Below, one piece after another: positions 26,061 to 33,625 of a DNA stretch of 51,697 nucleotides. The translations under genes and the position numbers were made by a program. How positions within the stretch are numbered: the first letter of the stretch is position 1; every line of letters begins with the position of its first letter. The stretch spans positions 1 to 51,697 of the forward strand of contig JBCDJG010000033.1 of NCBI GenBank assembly GCA_038748065.1. Direction: 5' to 3'. This DNA comes from JBCDJG01 sp038748065 (GTDB taxonomy: Bacteria; Pseudomonadota; Gammaproteobacteria; Pseudomonadales; Halieaceae). A model generated the notes under the pieces. The model did not search any database. It was not told the origin of the DNA and saw only the letters and a list, made by a program, of their open reading frames with translations.

Positions 26061-27200
26061 CTACATGCCGCGCGCAATCAGGTCCTTCATGATTTCGTTG
26101 CTGCCGCCATAGATGCGCATAGCGCGCTGGTCGATGTAGGCGCGGGCTATCGGGTATTCCAGCATGTAGCCGTAGCCGCCATGCAGCTGCACACACTCAT
26201 CGACGACCCGCGACAGCATATCTGTGGTCCAGTACTTCGAGGCGGCAGCGGCATCGATGCCCAGGTCGCCCGTCAGCTGCAGCTCCATACAGCGGTCGAC
26301 GTAGGTCTGCCCCAGCGTGACGTCAGTTTTCAGCTCGGCCAGCTTGAAGCGCGTGTTCTGGAAGGCGAACACGGGTTTATTGAAGGCCTTGCGTTCTTTC
26401 ACGTAGTCGATTGTGTAGTCGAGACAGGTCGCCGCGGCTGCCTGGGCGCCGATGGCGATCATCAGCCGCTCCCAGGCCAGCTCCTGCATCAGCACGACGA
26501 AGCCCTGGCCTTCTTCGCCGAGCAGGTTACTCTTGGGTACGCGTACGTCGTTGAAAAACAGCTCGCAGGTGTCCTGGGCCTTCATGCCCACTTTCTTCAG
26601 CGGCTGGCCTTTGGTAAAGCCTTCCATGCCCGCCTCGACAATCAGCAGCGAAACGCCGGCGGCACCCTCACTCGCGTCGCCAGTCTTGACGGCGACCACA
26701 GCCATGTCACTCATGTAGCCGTTGGTAATGAAGATTTTGGAGCCATTGACGATGTAGTCGTCACCATCCTCCACCGCCCGCGTCTTGATTGACTGCAGGT
26801 CCGAGCCTGTGCCCGGCTCGGTCATGGCAATAGCAGTAATAATCTCTCCCGAAGCCATGGGTGGCAGCCAGCGCAGTTTTTGGGCTTCGCTACCGTAATT
26901 GTTGATGTAGTTGGCGACGATGTCAGAGTGCAGGTTGAAGCCGAGCCCGGTGGCTCCGACCCGGCCGATTTCTTCCAGCATGATCATGCTATACAGGCGA
27001 TCGGCGCTCAGGCCGCCATAGGCTTCGGGCATGGTCATGCAGAGCATGCCGAGCTCGCCGGCCTTGCGCCAGACCTCGCGGTCGCAGTACTGCTGCTCCT
27101 CCCAGCGCTCGTGGTGTGGGACGACCTCCTCGTCGAGGAAACGGGCAACGCTGTTGCGGAAGGCTTCGTGTTCAGGCTTGAAAATAGTGCGTGGAATCAT
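26061..27200 (-). CDS. Acyl-CoA dehydrogenase
   Basis: The flavoprotein fold is clear: the FAD-binding segment AMTEPGTGSDLQ, then FITNG, the middle beta-domain, and a C-terminal YGGSNEIMKDLIAR whose Glu (about residue 369 from this start) is the catalytic base. It introduces the alpha-beta double bond in acyl-CoA, feeding the MFE-2-like enzyme and thiolase downstream. The frame extends to an ATG at 27215, but that codon lies inside the 20-bp palindrome and has no ribosome binding site. ATG 27200 (MIPRTIF) has AGTGAG just upstream, so I prefer it. Confidence 0.93.
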   Translation of the reverse strand: MIPRTIFKPEHEAFRNSVARFLDEEVVPHHERWEEQQYCDREVWRKAGELGMLCMTMPEAYGGLSADRLYSMIMLEEIGRVGATGLGFNLHSDIVANYINNYGSEAQKLRWLPPMASGEIITAIAMTEPGTGSDLQSIKTRAVEDGDDYIVNGSKIFITNGYMSDMAVVAVKTGDASEGAAGVSLLIVEAGMEGFTKGQPLKKVGMKAQDTCELFFNDVRVPKSNLLGEEGQGFVVLMQELAWERLMIAIGAQAAAATCLDYTIDYVKERKAFNKPVFAFQNTRFKLAELKTDVTLGQTYVDRCMELQLTGDLGIDAAAASKYWTTDMLSRVVDECVQLHGGYGYMLEYPIARAYIDQRAMRIYGGSNEIMKDLIARGM

Positions 27201-27212
27201 GGCGCTCACTTG

Positions 27213-27232
27213 CATACGGTCCGGACTGTATG
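27213..27232. promoter_or_regulatory. 20-bp palindrome, probable TetR operator
   Basis: CATACGGTCCGGACTGTATG is a palindrome with nine of ten pairs matching. It lies directly downstream of a -10-like TATAAA (27238-27233 on the minus strand), which sits 15 bases from a perfect -35 TTGACA (27259-27254). A repressor bound here would block the acyl-CoA dehydrogenase operon. The divergent TetR-family gene starts about 85 bases away and is the obvious candidate to bind it. Confidence 0.75.
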
Positions 27233-27240
27233 TTTATATC

Positions 27241-27288
27241 TCCAAGGTGAAACTGTCAAGTCAAAAGCGCTGTAAGGCGCACCTTGGA
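27241..27288. repeat. Inverted repeat in the divergent TetR control region
   Basis: TCCAAGGTG at 27241-27249 and CACCTTGGA at 27280-27288 are perfect 9-bp inverted arms separated by 30 bases. They lie between the beta-oxidation promoter and the TetR gene and could form a leader hairpin of the TetR message or a second, looped operator. There is no T-run after it. Confidence 0.55.
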
Positions 27289-27316
27289 AGGCATCCGCAA
27301 GAGCCACCGGTTATCG

Positions 27317-27994
27317 ATGAATAAACCTGCTACAGCGCCCCGCCGCAGCCAGTCAGAACGGACTAATGCCATGCGCCTGCGGCTGATCGAAGCGACCGTC
27401 GAGAGCCTGGCGGAGGAGGGCTACGCCAGCAGCACACTCAGCGCTATTGTGCGGCGCGCCGGCGTCTCGCGCGGTGCCCAGGTGCACCACTTTCCGACGC
27501 GGCAGGCCCTGATGATCCACACGGCGGAATTTCTGCTGCACGAAACCTATCGCGAGCTCGGACGGGTGGTGCTATCTATTGCCGAGGAGGATGCGCGTCT
27601 CGACAGTCTGGTAGACGCCCTGTGGCGCAAGCTCTTTGGCACTCGCCGCTTTACCGCCTACATGGAGCTTTTGGCCGCTAGCCAACACGATGCGCTGCTC
27701 TCACAGGAGCTGCAGCAGCTGCTGCAGCGCGTCTACGAGTTGTATCGCCCGGCGGCGGATCATTACTTCAGTCGCCGTCGCGAGGGCGCTTCGCCAACGC
27801 TGCTGTTCATACAGCTTTGTGCGCTGCTGTCCGGGCTTGCCGCCCACCGCCACCTTGTCATTGACCCGACGCTCATCGACCGGCAGCTGCGGCTGTGGCT
27901 GGACCAGGCCGCGGCCCAGCTGCGTGCCCGCCCCGGCGTCGATGCGCCGCCACCCATGAGTGAGTCCCGATCGATCGATGAAGCTGCCTCCTGA
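27317..27994 (+). CDS. TetR/AcrR-family transcriptional regulator
   Basis: The N-terminal DNA-binding domain reads RLRLIEATVESLAEEGYASSTLSAI followed by VRRAGVSRGAQVHHFPTRQALM, the standard TetR helix-turn-helix. The remaining helical domain should bind an inducer, here probably an acyl-CoA. ATG 27317 is chosen; the frame is open to a TTG at 27284 within an inverted-repeat arm. It is divergent from the acyl-CoA dehydrogenase operon and overlaps the following acyl-CoA synthetase gene, which fits a fatty-acid-degradation regulator controlling both sides. Confidence 0.93.
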   Translation: MNKPATAPRRSQSERTNAMRLRLIEATVESLAEEGYASSTLSAIVRRAGVSRGAQVHHFPTRQALMIHTAEFLLHETYRELGRVVLSIAEEDARLDSLVDALWRKLFGTRRFTAYMELLAASQHDALLSQELQQLLQRVYELYRPAADHYFSRRREGASPTLLFIQLCALLSGLAAHRHLVIDPTLIDRQLRLWLDQAAAQLRARPGVDAPPPMSESRSIDEAAS

Positions 27995-29696
27995 ACTCAC
28001 GCCCTCTGAGGAGCGCGCTGACCTTGTCCGGGCGTTCTTTTACTGGGCCGGACAGCGCGGCGACGCGATCTGGCTGACGCAGCCGCTGGCCAGCGGCGAG
28101 GTCGAGGAAATCAGCTGGGGTGAGGCCGCTCGGCAAGTCTCCGGCGTGGCCGCCTATCTCAGGTCCCTGGGGCTGCCGACCGGCAGCCGCATCGCGATCA
28201 TCGGCAAGAACAGTGCGCACTGGCTGTTGGCAGATCTCGCCATTCAGGCCGCGGGCTACGTCTCTGTTCCGATATACCCCAACGCCAACGCGGAGACGGC
28301 GCGTCACATCCTGGCGCACAGCGGCGCTGAGCTCTTATTTGTAGGGCGCATGGAGGAATTCTGGGAGGTCGCCCTACCTGGCATTGATGCCTCACTTGCG
28401 CGGATTCGGCTGCCTCTTTCGCCGCCCGCGGCAGGTGGCGATGACTGGTTAACACTGGCCAACTTTGATGCGGCTGACTTTAGCCCTCAGCCGCGCTCGC
28501 CCGAGGCGCTGGCGACGATCATCTATACCTCCGGCAGTACCGGCCTACCCAAGGGTGTGATGATCAGCGCGCAAACCATGGCGGTGGTGCCACTCGGAAT
28601 GGAGCAGGTCTTTCCTTCACGATCGGACGATCGGCTCCTGTCCTACCTGCCCCTGGCCCATGCGGCGGAGCGCGCCATGGTGGAATCCCTGGCGCTGGTC
28701 CACGGGCTATCCGTTTTCTTTATCTGGTCTCTCGATACCTTTACCACAGATCTGCAGCGCGCGCGCCCGACGGTGTTCTTTTCGATACCGCGCCTCTGGA
28801 CCCGCTTTTATCAGGGCGTTAACGCGCGTATTCCGCTGGGTGTACAGCGCGTCGCCTTGAAGCTGCCCATTGTCAGCTCACTGTTGCGTCGCAAAATTCT
28901 CACCCAGCTGGGCCTGCAGGACGTGCGCATCGCGGTAACCGGCTCGGCGCCGCTGCCGGAACTGATCGTGCAGTGGTACCGAGGTCTTGGCCTTGAACTG
29001 CTGGAGGCCTATGGCATGTCCGAGAATTTCGGCTGGTCGCACAGCGACCGACCCGGCACCCGTCGGCCCGGGTACGTGGGCATGGTGCAGCCCGGCGTTG
29101 AATGCCGCATTAGCGAAGAAGGCGAGATACTCGTGCGTAGCGTCAGCAATATGCTGGGCTACTATGGCGACGAAGCGCAGACGCGGGCGACCCTGGGCGA
29201 AGATGGCTTCCTGCACACAGGCGACATGGGTGAGGTTGATGCACAGGATCGACTGCGCATTACCGGGCGGGTGAAGGACTTGTTCAAGACCAGCAAGGGC
29301 AAGTATGTGGCGCCCGTGCCCATCGAGACGGCCATGGGCGAACATCCCGATGTGGAGCAGGTGTGCATCACAGGCAATCACCAGCCACAGCCCTGGGGCC
29401 TGGTGCAGTTGAGTGAAGCGTCCCGCGAGCGACTGATTGATGGCAAAGGGCAGAGTGAGGTTGAGGGTGAACGCACACGCCTTGAGGCGAGCCTCGCTGA
29501 GCTGCTGTCGAGTACCAACGCCTCTTTAGAGGAGCACAGCCGCCTCGATTACCTGGTAATCGTGGCGGAGGCCTGGACCCAGGAGAACGACCTGCTGACC
29601 CCGACATTGAAGATTCGCCGCGCGGCCATCGAAGCCAGATATGAAGGTCGCGCCGATGACTGGCGTGCCAGTGGTAAACCCGTCATCTGGGAGTAA
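27978..29696 (+). CDS. AMP-binding long-chain acyl-CoA synthetase
   Basis: A large ANL-family ligase. The phosphate loop is IYTSGSTGLPKGV, the second motif AYGMSENFG, and TGD-x-G (HTGDMGEVDAQDRL) followed by GRVKDLFKTSKGK near the C-terminal hinge. The ending with a long C-terminal lid is typical for the FadD15/long-chain acyl-CoA synthetase type. It activates fatty acids to acyl-CoA with ATP in two steps. ATG 27978 is used; GTG 27960 is an alternative start six codons upstream. Either overlaps the end of the TetR gene, so the two are translationally linked. It feeds the divergent beta-oxidation operon. Confidence 0.92.
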   Translation: MKLPPELTPSEERADLVRAFFYWAGQRGDAIWLTQPLASGEVEEISWGEAARQVSGVAAYLRSLGLPTGSRIAIIGKNSAHWLLADLAIQAAGYVSVPIYPNANAETARHILAHSGAELLFVGRMEEFWEVALPGIDASLARIRLPLSPPAAGGDDWLTLANFDAADFSPQPRSPEALATIIYTSGSTGLPKGVMISAQTMAVVPLGMEQVFPSRSDDRLLSYLPLAHAAERAMVESLALVHGLSVFFIWSLDTFTTDLQRARPTVFFSIPRLWTRFYQGVNARIPLGVQRVALKLPIVSSLLRRKILTQLGLQDVRIAVTGSAPLPELIVQWYRGLGLELLEAYGMSENFGWSHSDRPGTRRPGYVGMVQPGVECRISEEGEILVRSVSNMLGYYGDEAQTRATLGEDGFLHTGDMGEVDAQDRLRITGRVKDLFKTSKGKYVAPVPIETAMGEHPDVEQVCITGNHQPQPWGLVQLSEASRERLIDGKGQSEVEGERTRLEASLAELLSSTNASLEEHSRLDYLVIVAEAWTQENDLLTPTLKIRRAAIEARYEGRADDWRASGKPVIWE

Positions 29697-29720
29697 GCCC
29701 CGCGTTTTCCAGGCCCGGCC

Positions 29721-30194
29721 TCAGCCCTGCGAGGGCAGCGCTGCAAGAACCGCGTTAGCGACGGCTACTGAGCCCAGATAAGTACCGAAGAACACCAGCA
29801 GGGAGACAAGGATGATCCTGGCGCCAAGACGCCTGAACAGGGCTATGTCGCCGCTGCCAAGCCCCAGTGCCGCAAATGCCATGACCGGCGTGATCACAGC
29901 GGCGAGGCTGAGTTTGGAAAGCTGTGCCAGGTAAAGATCGGCGAAGGGCACACCTGGGAAGCCGGCCAGGGTAGCGACGACGGATACCCAGAAGATTTCC
30001 GGCAGGCGCGTAGGCAAGAGCCGGGCAATGATGTAGCCAGCCATCGTGCACGCTAGCAGCAAGGCGATGCCCGGGAGCAGAGCGAACAGCTGATGGCCGC
30101 CTTCTGCCGCGTGGGCCGCCAGGATGAGCGCAGCTACCAGCAGCAGCGTATGGAAGATCTCCAGCAGGGGTGGGGCTGTCGTTGGCTGCGTCAC
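29721..30194 (-). CDS. Small membrane protein, partner of the DUF3100 protein
   Basis: The 157-residue protein has about four to five hydrophobic helices and few charges (LLPGIALLLACTMAGYIIA, LAAVITPVMAFAALGLGSGD, IILVSLLVFFGTYLGSVAVAN). Its GTG start overlaps the stop of the DUF3100 gene (GTGA), so both are made as a pair. The pair recalls two-part membrane carriers in which halves of one transporter are separate chains. I do not know the substrate. Confidence 0.7.
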   Translation of the reverse strand: MTQPTTAPPLLEIFHTLLLVAALILAAHAAEGGHQLFALLPGIALLLACTMAGYIIARLLPTRLPEIFWVSVVATLAGFPGVPFADLYLAQLSKLSLAAVITPVMAFAALGLGSGDIALFRRLGARIILVSLLVFFGTYLGSVAVANAVLAALPSQG

Positions 30195-31015
30195 TGCCCG
30201 CCCCCCTGACGTGAGAGGACCCGGTAATACAGTTCGGCGACGGGCAGCGTAATGAATACCGTCACCAGAACGCCCGTTACTGCAGTGATTAAATTGCTGC
30301 TGGCGGCGAAGGCCGCTATCTCGTCGGCGCTGGCCGGATAGAGGTCTGCCAGCGCGGCAGAGCAGGCAGCGGTCATGCTGGCACTGCCGGTGCCACAGCC
30401 CATGGCCAGTGCGCGCAGGTCGAACCAGTCCAGAGAGGCAATGACCCCTGGCATGATGGCGAAGAACGCGGTGCCGAAGAAGGTGCCGCAGATGTAGACA
30501 CCCAGCACGCCTTTTGCCTCGGGGCTGTCGCCGCCGTAGGCGCTGAAAATGAAGGCGAGGCCGCCCTCGCGGGCGATGGAGAAGGTCGCTCCCAGTGCTT
30601 CGCGTCCCATCTTGAACACGACCACCGCCAGGGGCATGGCGAAGAGCATCGTGCCCAGATTGCCCAGCTCCTGCAGCACCAATGCGGCGCCTGCATCGGC
30701 GATCTCGCTAATGCTGGGCCCGATATACGAAGACAGGAAGGCCATCAATGGCATGACGGCGATGCCTAGGCTCGAGGCGGCGGCGCGCACCTCCCGCTCA
30801 TCCAGCAGATTGCGAGTGATGCGGGTGACATTGGGGTTGAGCAGCAGGCCTGCAATAAAGGCGAACACGAGCGGCAGCAGAATAATCTCGAAGCTGGCAA
30901 TGGGAATGCGAACCGTGCCGACCAGGGTGGCGATCAGCGTGGCGCTCAGCAGCAGGATGTGCAGGCGCCACAGCAACAAAATGCGCGGGCGTAAAGCCGA
31001 GGAGCTGGACGTCAC
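30191..31015 (-). CDS. DUF3100-family integral membrane protein
   Basis: The 274-residue protein has eight or so helices and follows the DUF3100 pattern: EIILLPLVFAFIAGLLL, GAALVLQELGNLGTM, MGREALGATFSIAREGGLAF, GVLGVYICGTFFGTAFFAI, ALAMGCGTGSASMTAACSAAL, and SSNLITAVTGV. The glycine-rich conserved loops look transporter-like, but the function of the family is unknown. Its ATG overlaps the stop of the S9 peptidase gene by four bases and its own stop overlaps the small membrane gene, so the three products are tightly coupled. A role in export or import of a peptide or amino acid handled by the peptidase is inference. Confidence 0.85.
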   Translation of the reverse strand: MTSSSSALRPRILLLWRLHILLLSATLIATLVGTVRIPIASFEIILLPLVFAFIAGLLLNPNVTRITRNLLDEREVRAAASSLGIAVMPLMAFLSSYIGPSISEIADAGAALVLQELGNLGTMLFAMPLAVVVFKMGREALGATFSIAREGGLAFIFSAYGGDSPEAKGVLGVYICGTFFGTAFFAIMPGVIASLDWFDLRALAMGCGTGSASMTAACSAALADLYPASADEIAAFAASSNLITAVTGVLVTVFITLPVAELYYRVLSRQGGGQ

Positions 31016-33384
31016 GGCGATGTGCTGTCGCGGGAGACGGGCTCGGCACCACCGAGGTGACGGCGAAAGAACACCCCCATGCGATTTACGGCATAGGCGT
31101 ATCGATCGCCGCGGCCGCCGTGGGCATGATCGGTGCCGGGAAAGAGGACGAGATCATAGGCCTTGCCATGCTCGGCCAGGCCATCCAGTAACAGCATCAG
31201 GTTGGAGATCGGCACATTGGCATCGGCGGTGCCCGCAATCAGCAGTAGCTCACCGCCCAGGCGGGCGGGGTCAATGACCGCTGCGTCAAAGCCCGGTGAA
31301 TTGTCGCGGGCGGTGCCCAGCAGGTATTCGTCCCAGTGGGCGCCGTGATAGGGGCTGACCTCCGGCACGCTGGCGCTGCCGGCCCGGTAAAAGCCGGGCG
31401 CTTCCGTGAGCGCACGCAGCACCATATAGCCGCCCCAGGAATTTCCCTCTATGCCCAGGCGCGATAGGTCCATCCAGGGTCGCGACGCAGCGACCTGCGT
31501 CAGCGCCGCGCGGTGGTCGGCGATGATGCCGGCTGGCCAGGAGCCGTGGTTCCTCATGTGAAAGCTCCGCCCGCGTCCGGGCGTGCCCGGGGTGTCGACG
31601 GTGACCACCACGAAACCCAGGTGGTTGAGATAGGCGATCAAGCTGCGGTATTCAGAACCGGGTCGGCCGAGCCCGGCGCCAAAAAAGCCATAGGGTGTCG
31701 ACAGAGATTGCATGCCGCCATAAATACGTTCGATCACCGGATAGCGCATCGCGGGGTCAAACCCGTGCGGCTTGAACACCAGGCCGTGAACATCCGTCCT
31801 GCCGTCCGCTGCCTTGACGGTAAACGTCTCCGGCGCTGGCCAGGCCAGGCGCGCGTCGCTGACGCTTGCGGTAGACAGCGTGCTGAGTAGCGTGCCGTCG
31901 CTGCGATAAAGGTCTGTGCGCGGCGGCCTGTCCACGTGGGAGTGGGAGACGGTAAAGTAGCCGCGGCGCGGCGAGAAGTCGGCCCGGTGTAAGCCCCGCT
32001 GGCTGGTGAGCTGCTCGTGCCTGCCGCCGCTGAGCGCCACGCGGTTGATGTGAATATCGTAGGGGTGGTCGGCGTCGCTGTTGGCGCTGAAATAGACCCA
32101 GCCGTTTTCCTCATCAATCGCGTCGACTCCGCGCACGGAGAAAGCCCCCTGTGTTAACTGGCCCTGCAGTTTGCCCTCGCGGTCGTAGTGATAAAGATGG
32201 AAGTGCTCGTCGCGCTGGGCGCGCCAGAGAAAGCCCTGACCCGAGGGTAGGGGCTCCAGCGTTTTCCCGCTGGGCCATTTGACCCAACCGTCAGTGGCTG
32301 CCTCACGCAGCAGTAAACGGCTTTTGCCGCTCGTGGCATCGGCGACATGCAGCTCGAGGCGCTTCAGGTCGCGACTGTAGCGGATGAAATAGAGCTCACG
32401 GCTATCCGCGGACCAGTCGACGAAAAAAACCTGTTCATCGGCGTTGTTGACGACATCGATGCTCACAGGCTCGGAGCCGTCCGGGGCCAGTAGATAGAAG
32501 CGACTGAGCGGCATGGGCTGGCCGGCCCGGGCCCAGTAGCGGAAATCCTTGACGGTGTTCGGCACGCTGAGCCAGTCAACGACAGGTATGCCGCTCATGG
32601 CGCGCATATCGTGGCTGCGCACCAGTAGCTGGCGGCTGTTTGGCGACCAGGAGGAGCCAGCGTATTCCCACAGGTCGTTGCCCATGAACCACTGCAGGTC
32701 TTCGCTACCCGAGTCCGTGACAGCGACCACCTCGGCCGAGCCGACCTCGCGAAAACCGATGTTTGGGCCGGGCAGTGTGGCAAACCAGCGGCCGTCCGGC
32801 GACAGCAGCTCGCGCTGATCCCAGCCAGCGATAGGCGACATGTCGCGCACGCTTTGCGCTTGCAGCAGGCTCGCCGGGCCAATGAGCTCGGCCTTCCCAC
32901 TGCGCTTTGTGCTCTTGCCCCGCTCCGTCGCCTCGCTTTCCAGGGCGATGGTGAACAGGCTGCCATTGACGAGCGCTTGCGCGCTCGCCACGTCCCCATC
33001 CAGGTGCAGCGTTAGCGGTGGTTTGCCTTGCGGCCCGCCGGCTTCTGCGTCCGGCGTCTTGTCCGTGGCATCGTCGAGTTGATTGCCAAGCGAATCACTG
33101 AGTAACTTGTTAAGCGCTTCGGCGGTTAACAGCAGCTGCTCTTCGCCGCTTGGCAGGTCAATTCGCCATAGCGCTGGTTCGACGGGCGACTGGCTGGCGA
33201 GCCACAGGGCCTTGTCGTCTGGCGACCACATAGTGACGGGCTCGCCTCCCTGGACGGAGGCGGCAACGCTGTCGAGATAGGCCCTGACCGCAGGCGGGTC
33301 CCAGGTGTCTGTGGCGGCCTGCGATGCCTGGATGGACAGCGCGGCTGCAATGACGATACTCAGGTCGGCAATGTGTCGTCGCAA
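31012..33384 (-). CDS. Exported S9-family (prolyl oligopeptidase/DPP-IV type) peptidase
   Basis: The 790-residue protein has a signal peptide ending about SQA-A, an N-terminal beta-propeller to about residue 530, and a C-terminal alpha/beta-hydrolase. The nucleophile is Ser649 in GNSWGG, the acid Asp721 in GTADANVP and the base His753 or His755 in TDHAHGG. Such enzymes cut short peptides, often after proline or alanine, in the periplasm. The start is a TTG, supported by a strong GAGGAG six bases upstream. The gene is first in an operon with the DUF3100 pair and has a long leader with competing hairpins and the TTGTATACAA palindrome. Confidence 0.92.
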   Translation of the reverse strand: MRRHIADLSIVIAAALSIQASQAATDTWDPPAVRAYLDSVAASVQGGEPVTMWSPDDKALWLASQSPVEPALWRIDLPSGEEQLLLTAEALNKLLSDSLGNQLDDATDKTPDAEAGGPQGKPPLTLHLDGDVASAQALVNGSLFTIALESEATERGKSTKRSGKAELIGPASLLQAQSVRDMSPIAGWDQRELLSPDGRWFATLPGPNIGFREVGSAEVVAVTDSGSEDLQWFMGNDLWEYAGSSWSPNSRQLLVRSHDMRAMSGIPVVDWLSVPNTVKDFRYWARAGQPMPLSRFYLLAPDGSEPVSIDVVNNADEQVFFVDWSADSRELYFIRYSRDLKRLELHVADATSGKSRLLLREAATDGWVKWPSGKTLEPLPSGQGFLWRAQRDEHFHLYHYDREGKLQGQLTQGAFSVRGVDAIDEENGWVYFSANSDADHPYDIHINRVALSGGRHEQLTSQRGLHRADFSPRRGYFTVSHSHVDRPPRTDLYRSDGTLLSTLSTASVSDARLAWPAPETFTVKAADGRTDVHGLVFKPHGFDPAMRYPVIERIYGGMQSLSTPYGFFGAGLGRPGSEYRSLIAYLNHLGFVVVTVDTPGTPGRGRSFHMRNHGSWPAGIIADHRAALTQVAASRPWMDLSRLGIEGNSWGGYMVLRALTEAPGFYRAGSASVPEVSPYHGAHWDEYLLGTARDNSPGFDAAVIDPARLGGELLLIAGTADANVPISNLMLLLDGLAEHGKAYDLVLFPGTDHAHGGRGDRYAYAVNRMGVFFRRHLGGAEPVSRDSTSP

Positions 33385-33439
33385 GCGTTTCTCCTCGGCG
33401 TTCTCTTGGCTTTCTCTGGGCCTTCTGCCGGCTTGCCCT

Positions 33440-33469
33440 CGGCCCTTCTGCCCGGGCTTTACCGGGCCG
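33440..33469 (-). promoter_or_regulatory. Competing hairpins in the S9 peptidase leader
   Basis: Two stems share bases: CGGCCC (33440-33445) with GGGCCG (33464-33469), and GCCCGG (33450-33455) with CCGGGC (33462-33467). They cannot both form fully. They lie 55-85 bases upstream of the TTG start on the message strand. Regulatory use is speculative because no T-run follows. Confidence 0.3.
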
Positions 33470-33499
33470 AATGCCTTGCCCGGCTTCTAACTCGTCCGA

Positions 33500-33509
33500 T
33501 TGTATACAA
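33500..33509. promoter_or_regulatory. Perfect TTGTATACAA palindrome between divergent hydrolase operons
   Basis: This 10-bp perfect palindrome sits in the 241-base divergent region between the S9 peptidase operon and the beta-propeller/serine-hydrolase genes. On the minus strand it contains a TATACA -10-like hexamer. For the plus strand it would be centred near -58 relative to a TATACT -10-like box at 33551-33556. The core fits the half-site logic of FCD-type GntR operators (T-x-G-T ... A-C-x-A). Related sites are at 17304 and 43306. Confidence 0.6.
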
Positions 33510-33574
33510 ATTAACACGACTCATAAGCGATAAATGCCGATTGCCCGACCTATACTCTGTTTACACGGCAAAAA

Positions 33575-33586
33575 ATTGCATGCAAT
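33575..33586. promoter_or_regulatory. Perfect 12-bp palindrome ATTGCATGCAAT
   Basis: ATTGCATGCAAT lies 40 bases before the ATG of the beta-propeller gene, downstream of the TATACT box. It would fall in the 5' leader or at the start of transcription, where a bound repressor could block the plus-strand message. No copy was seen elsewhere in the window. Confidence 0.4.
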
Positions 33587-33625
33587 AATCATGGCCCGCT
33601 GGGCGCGCGAGGAGAAGTCGCAACC

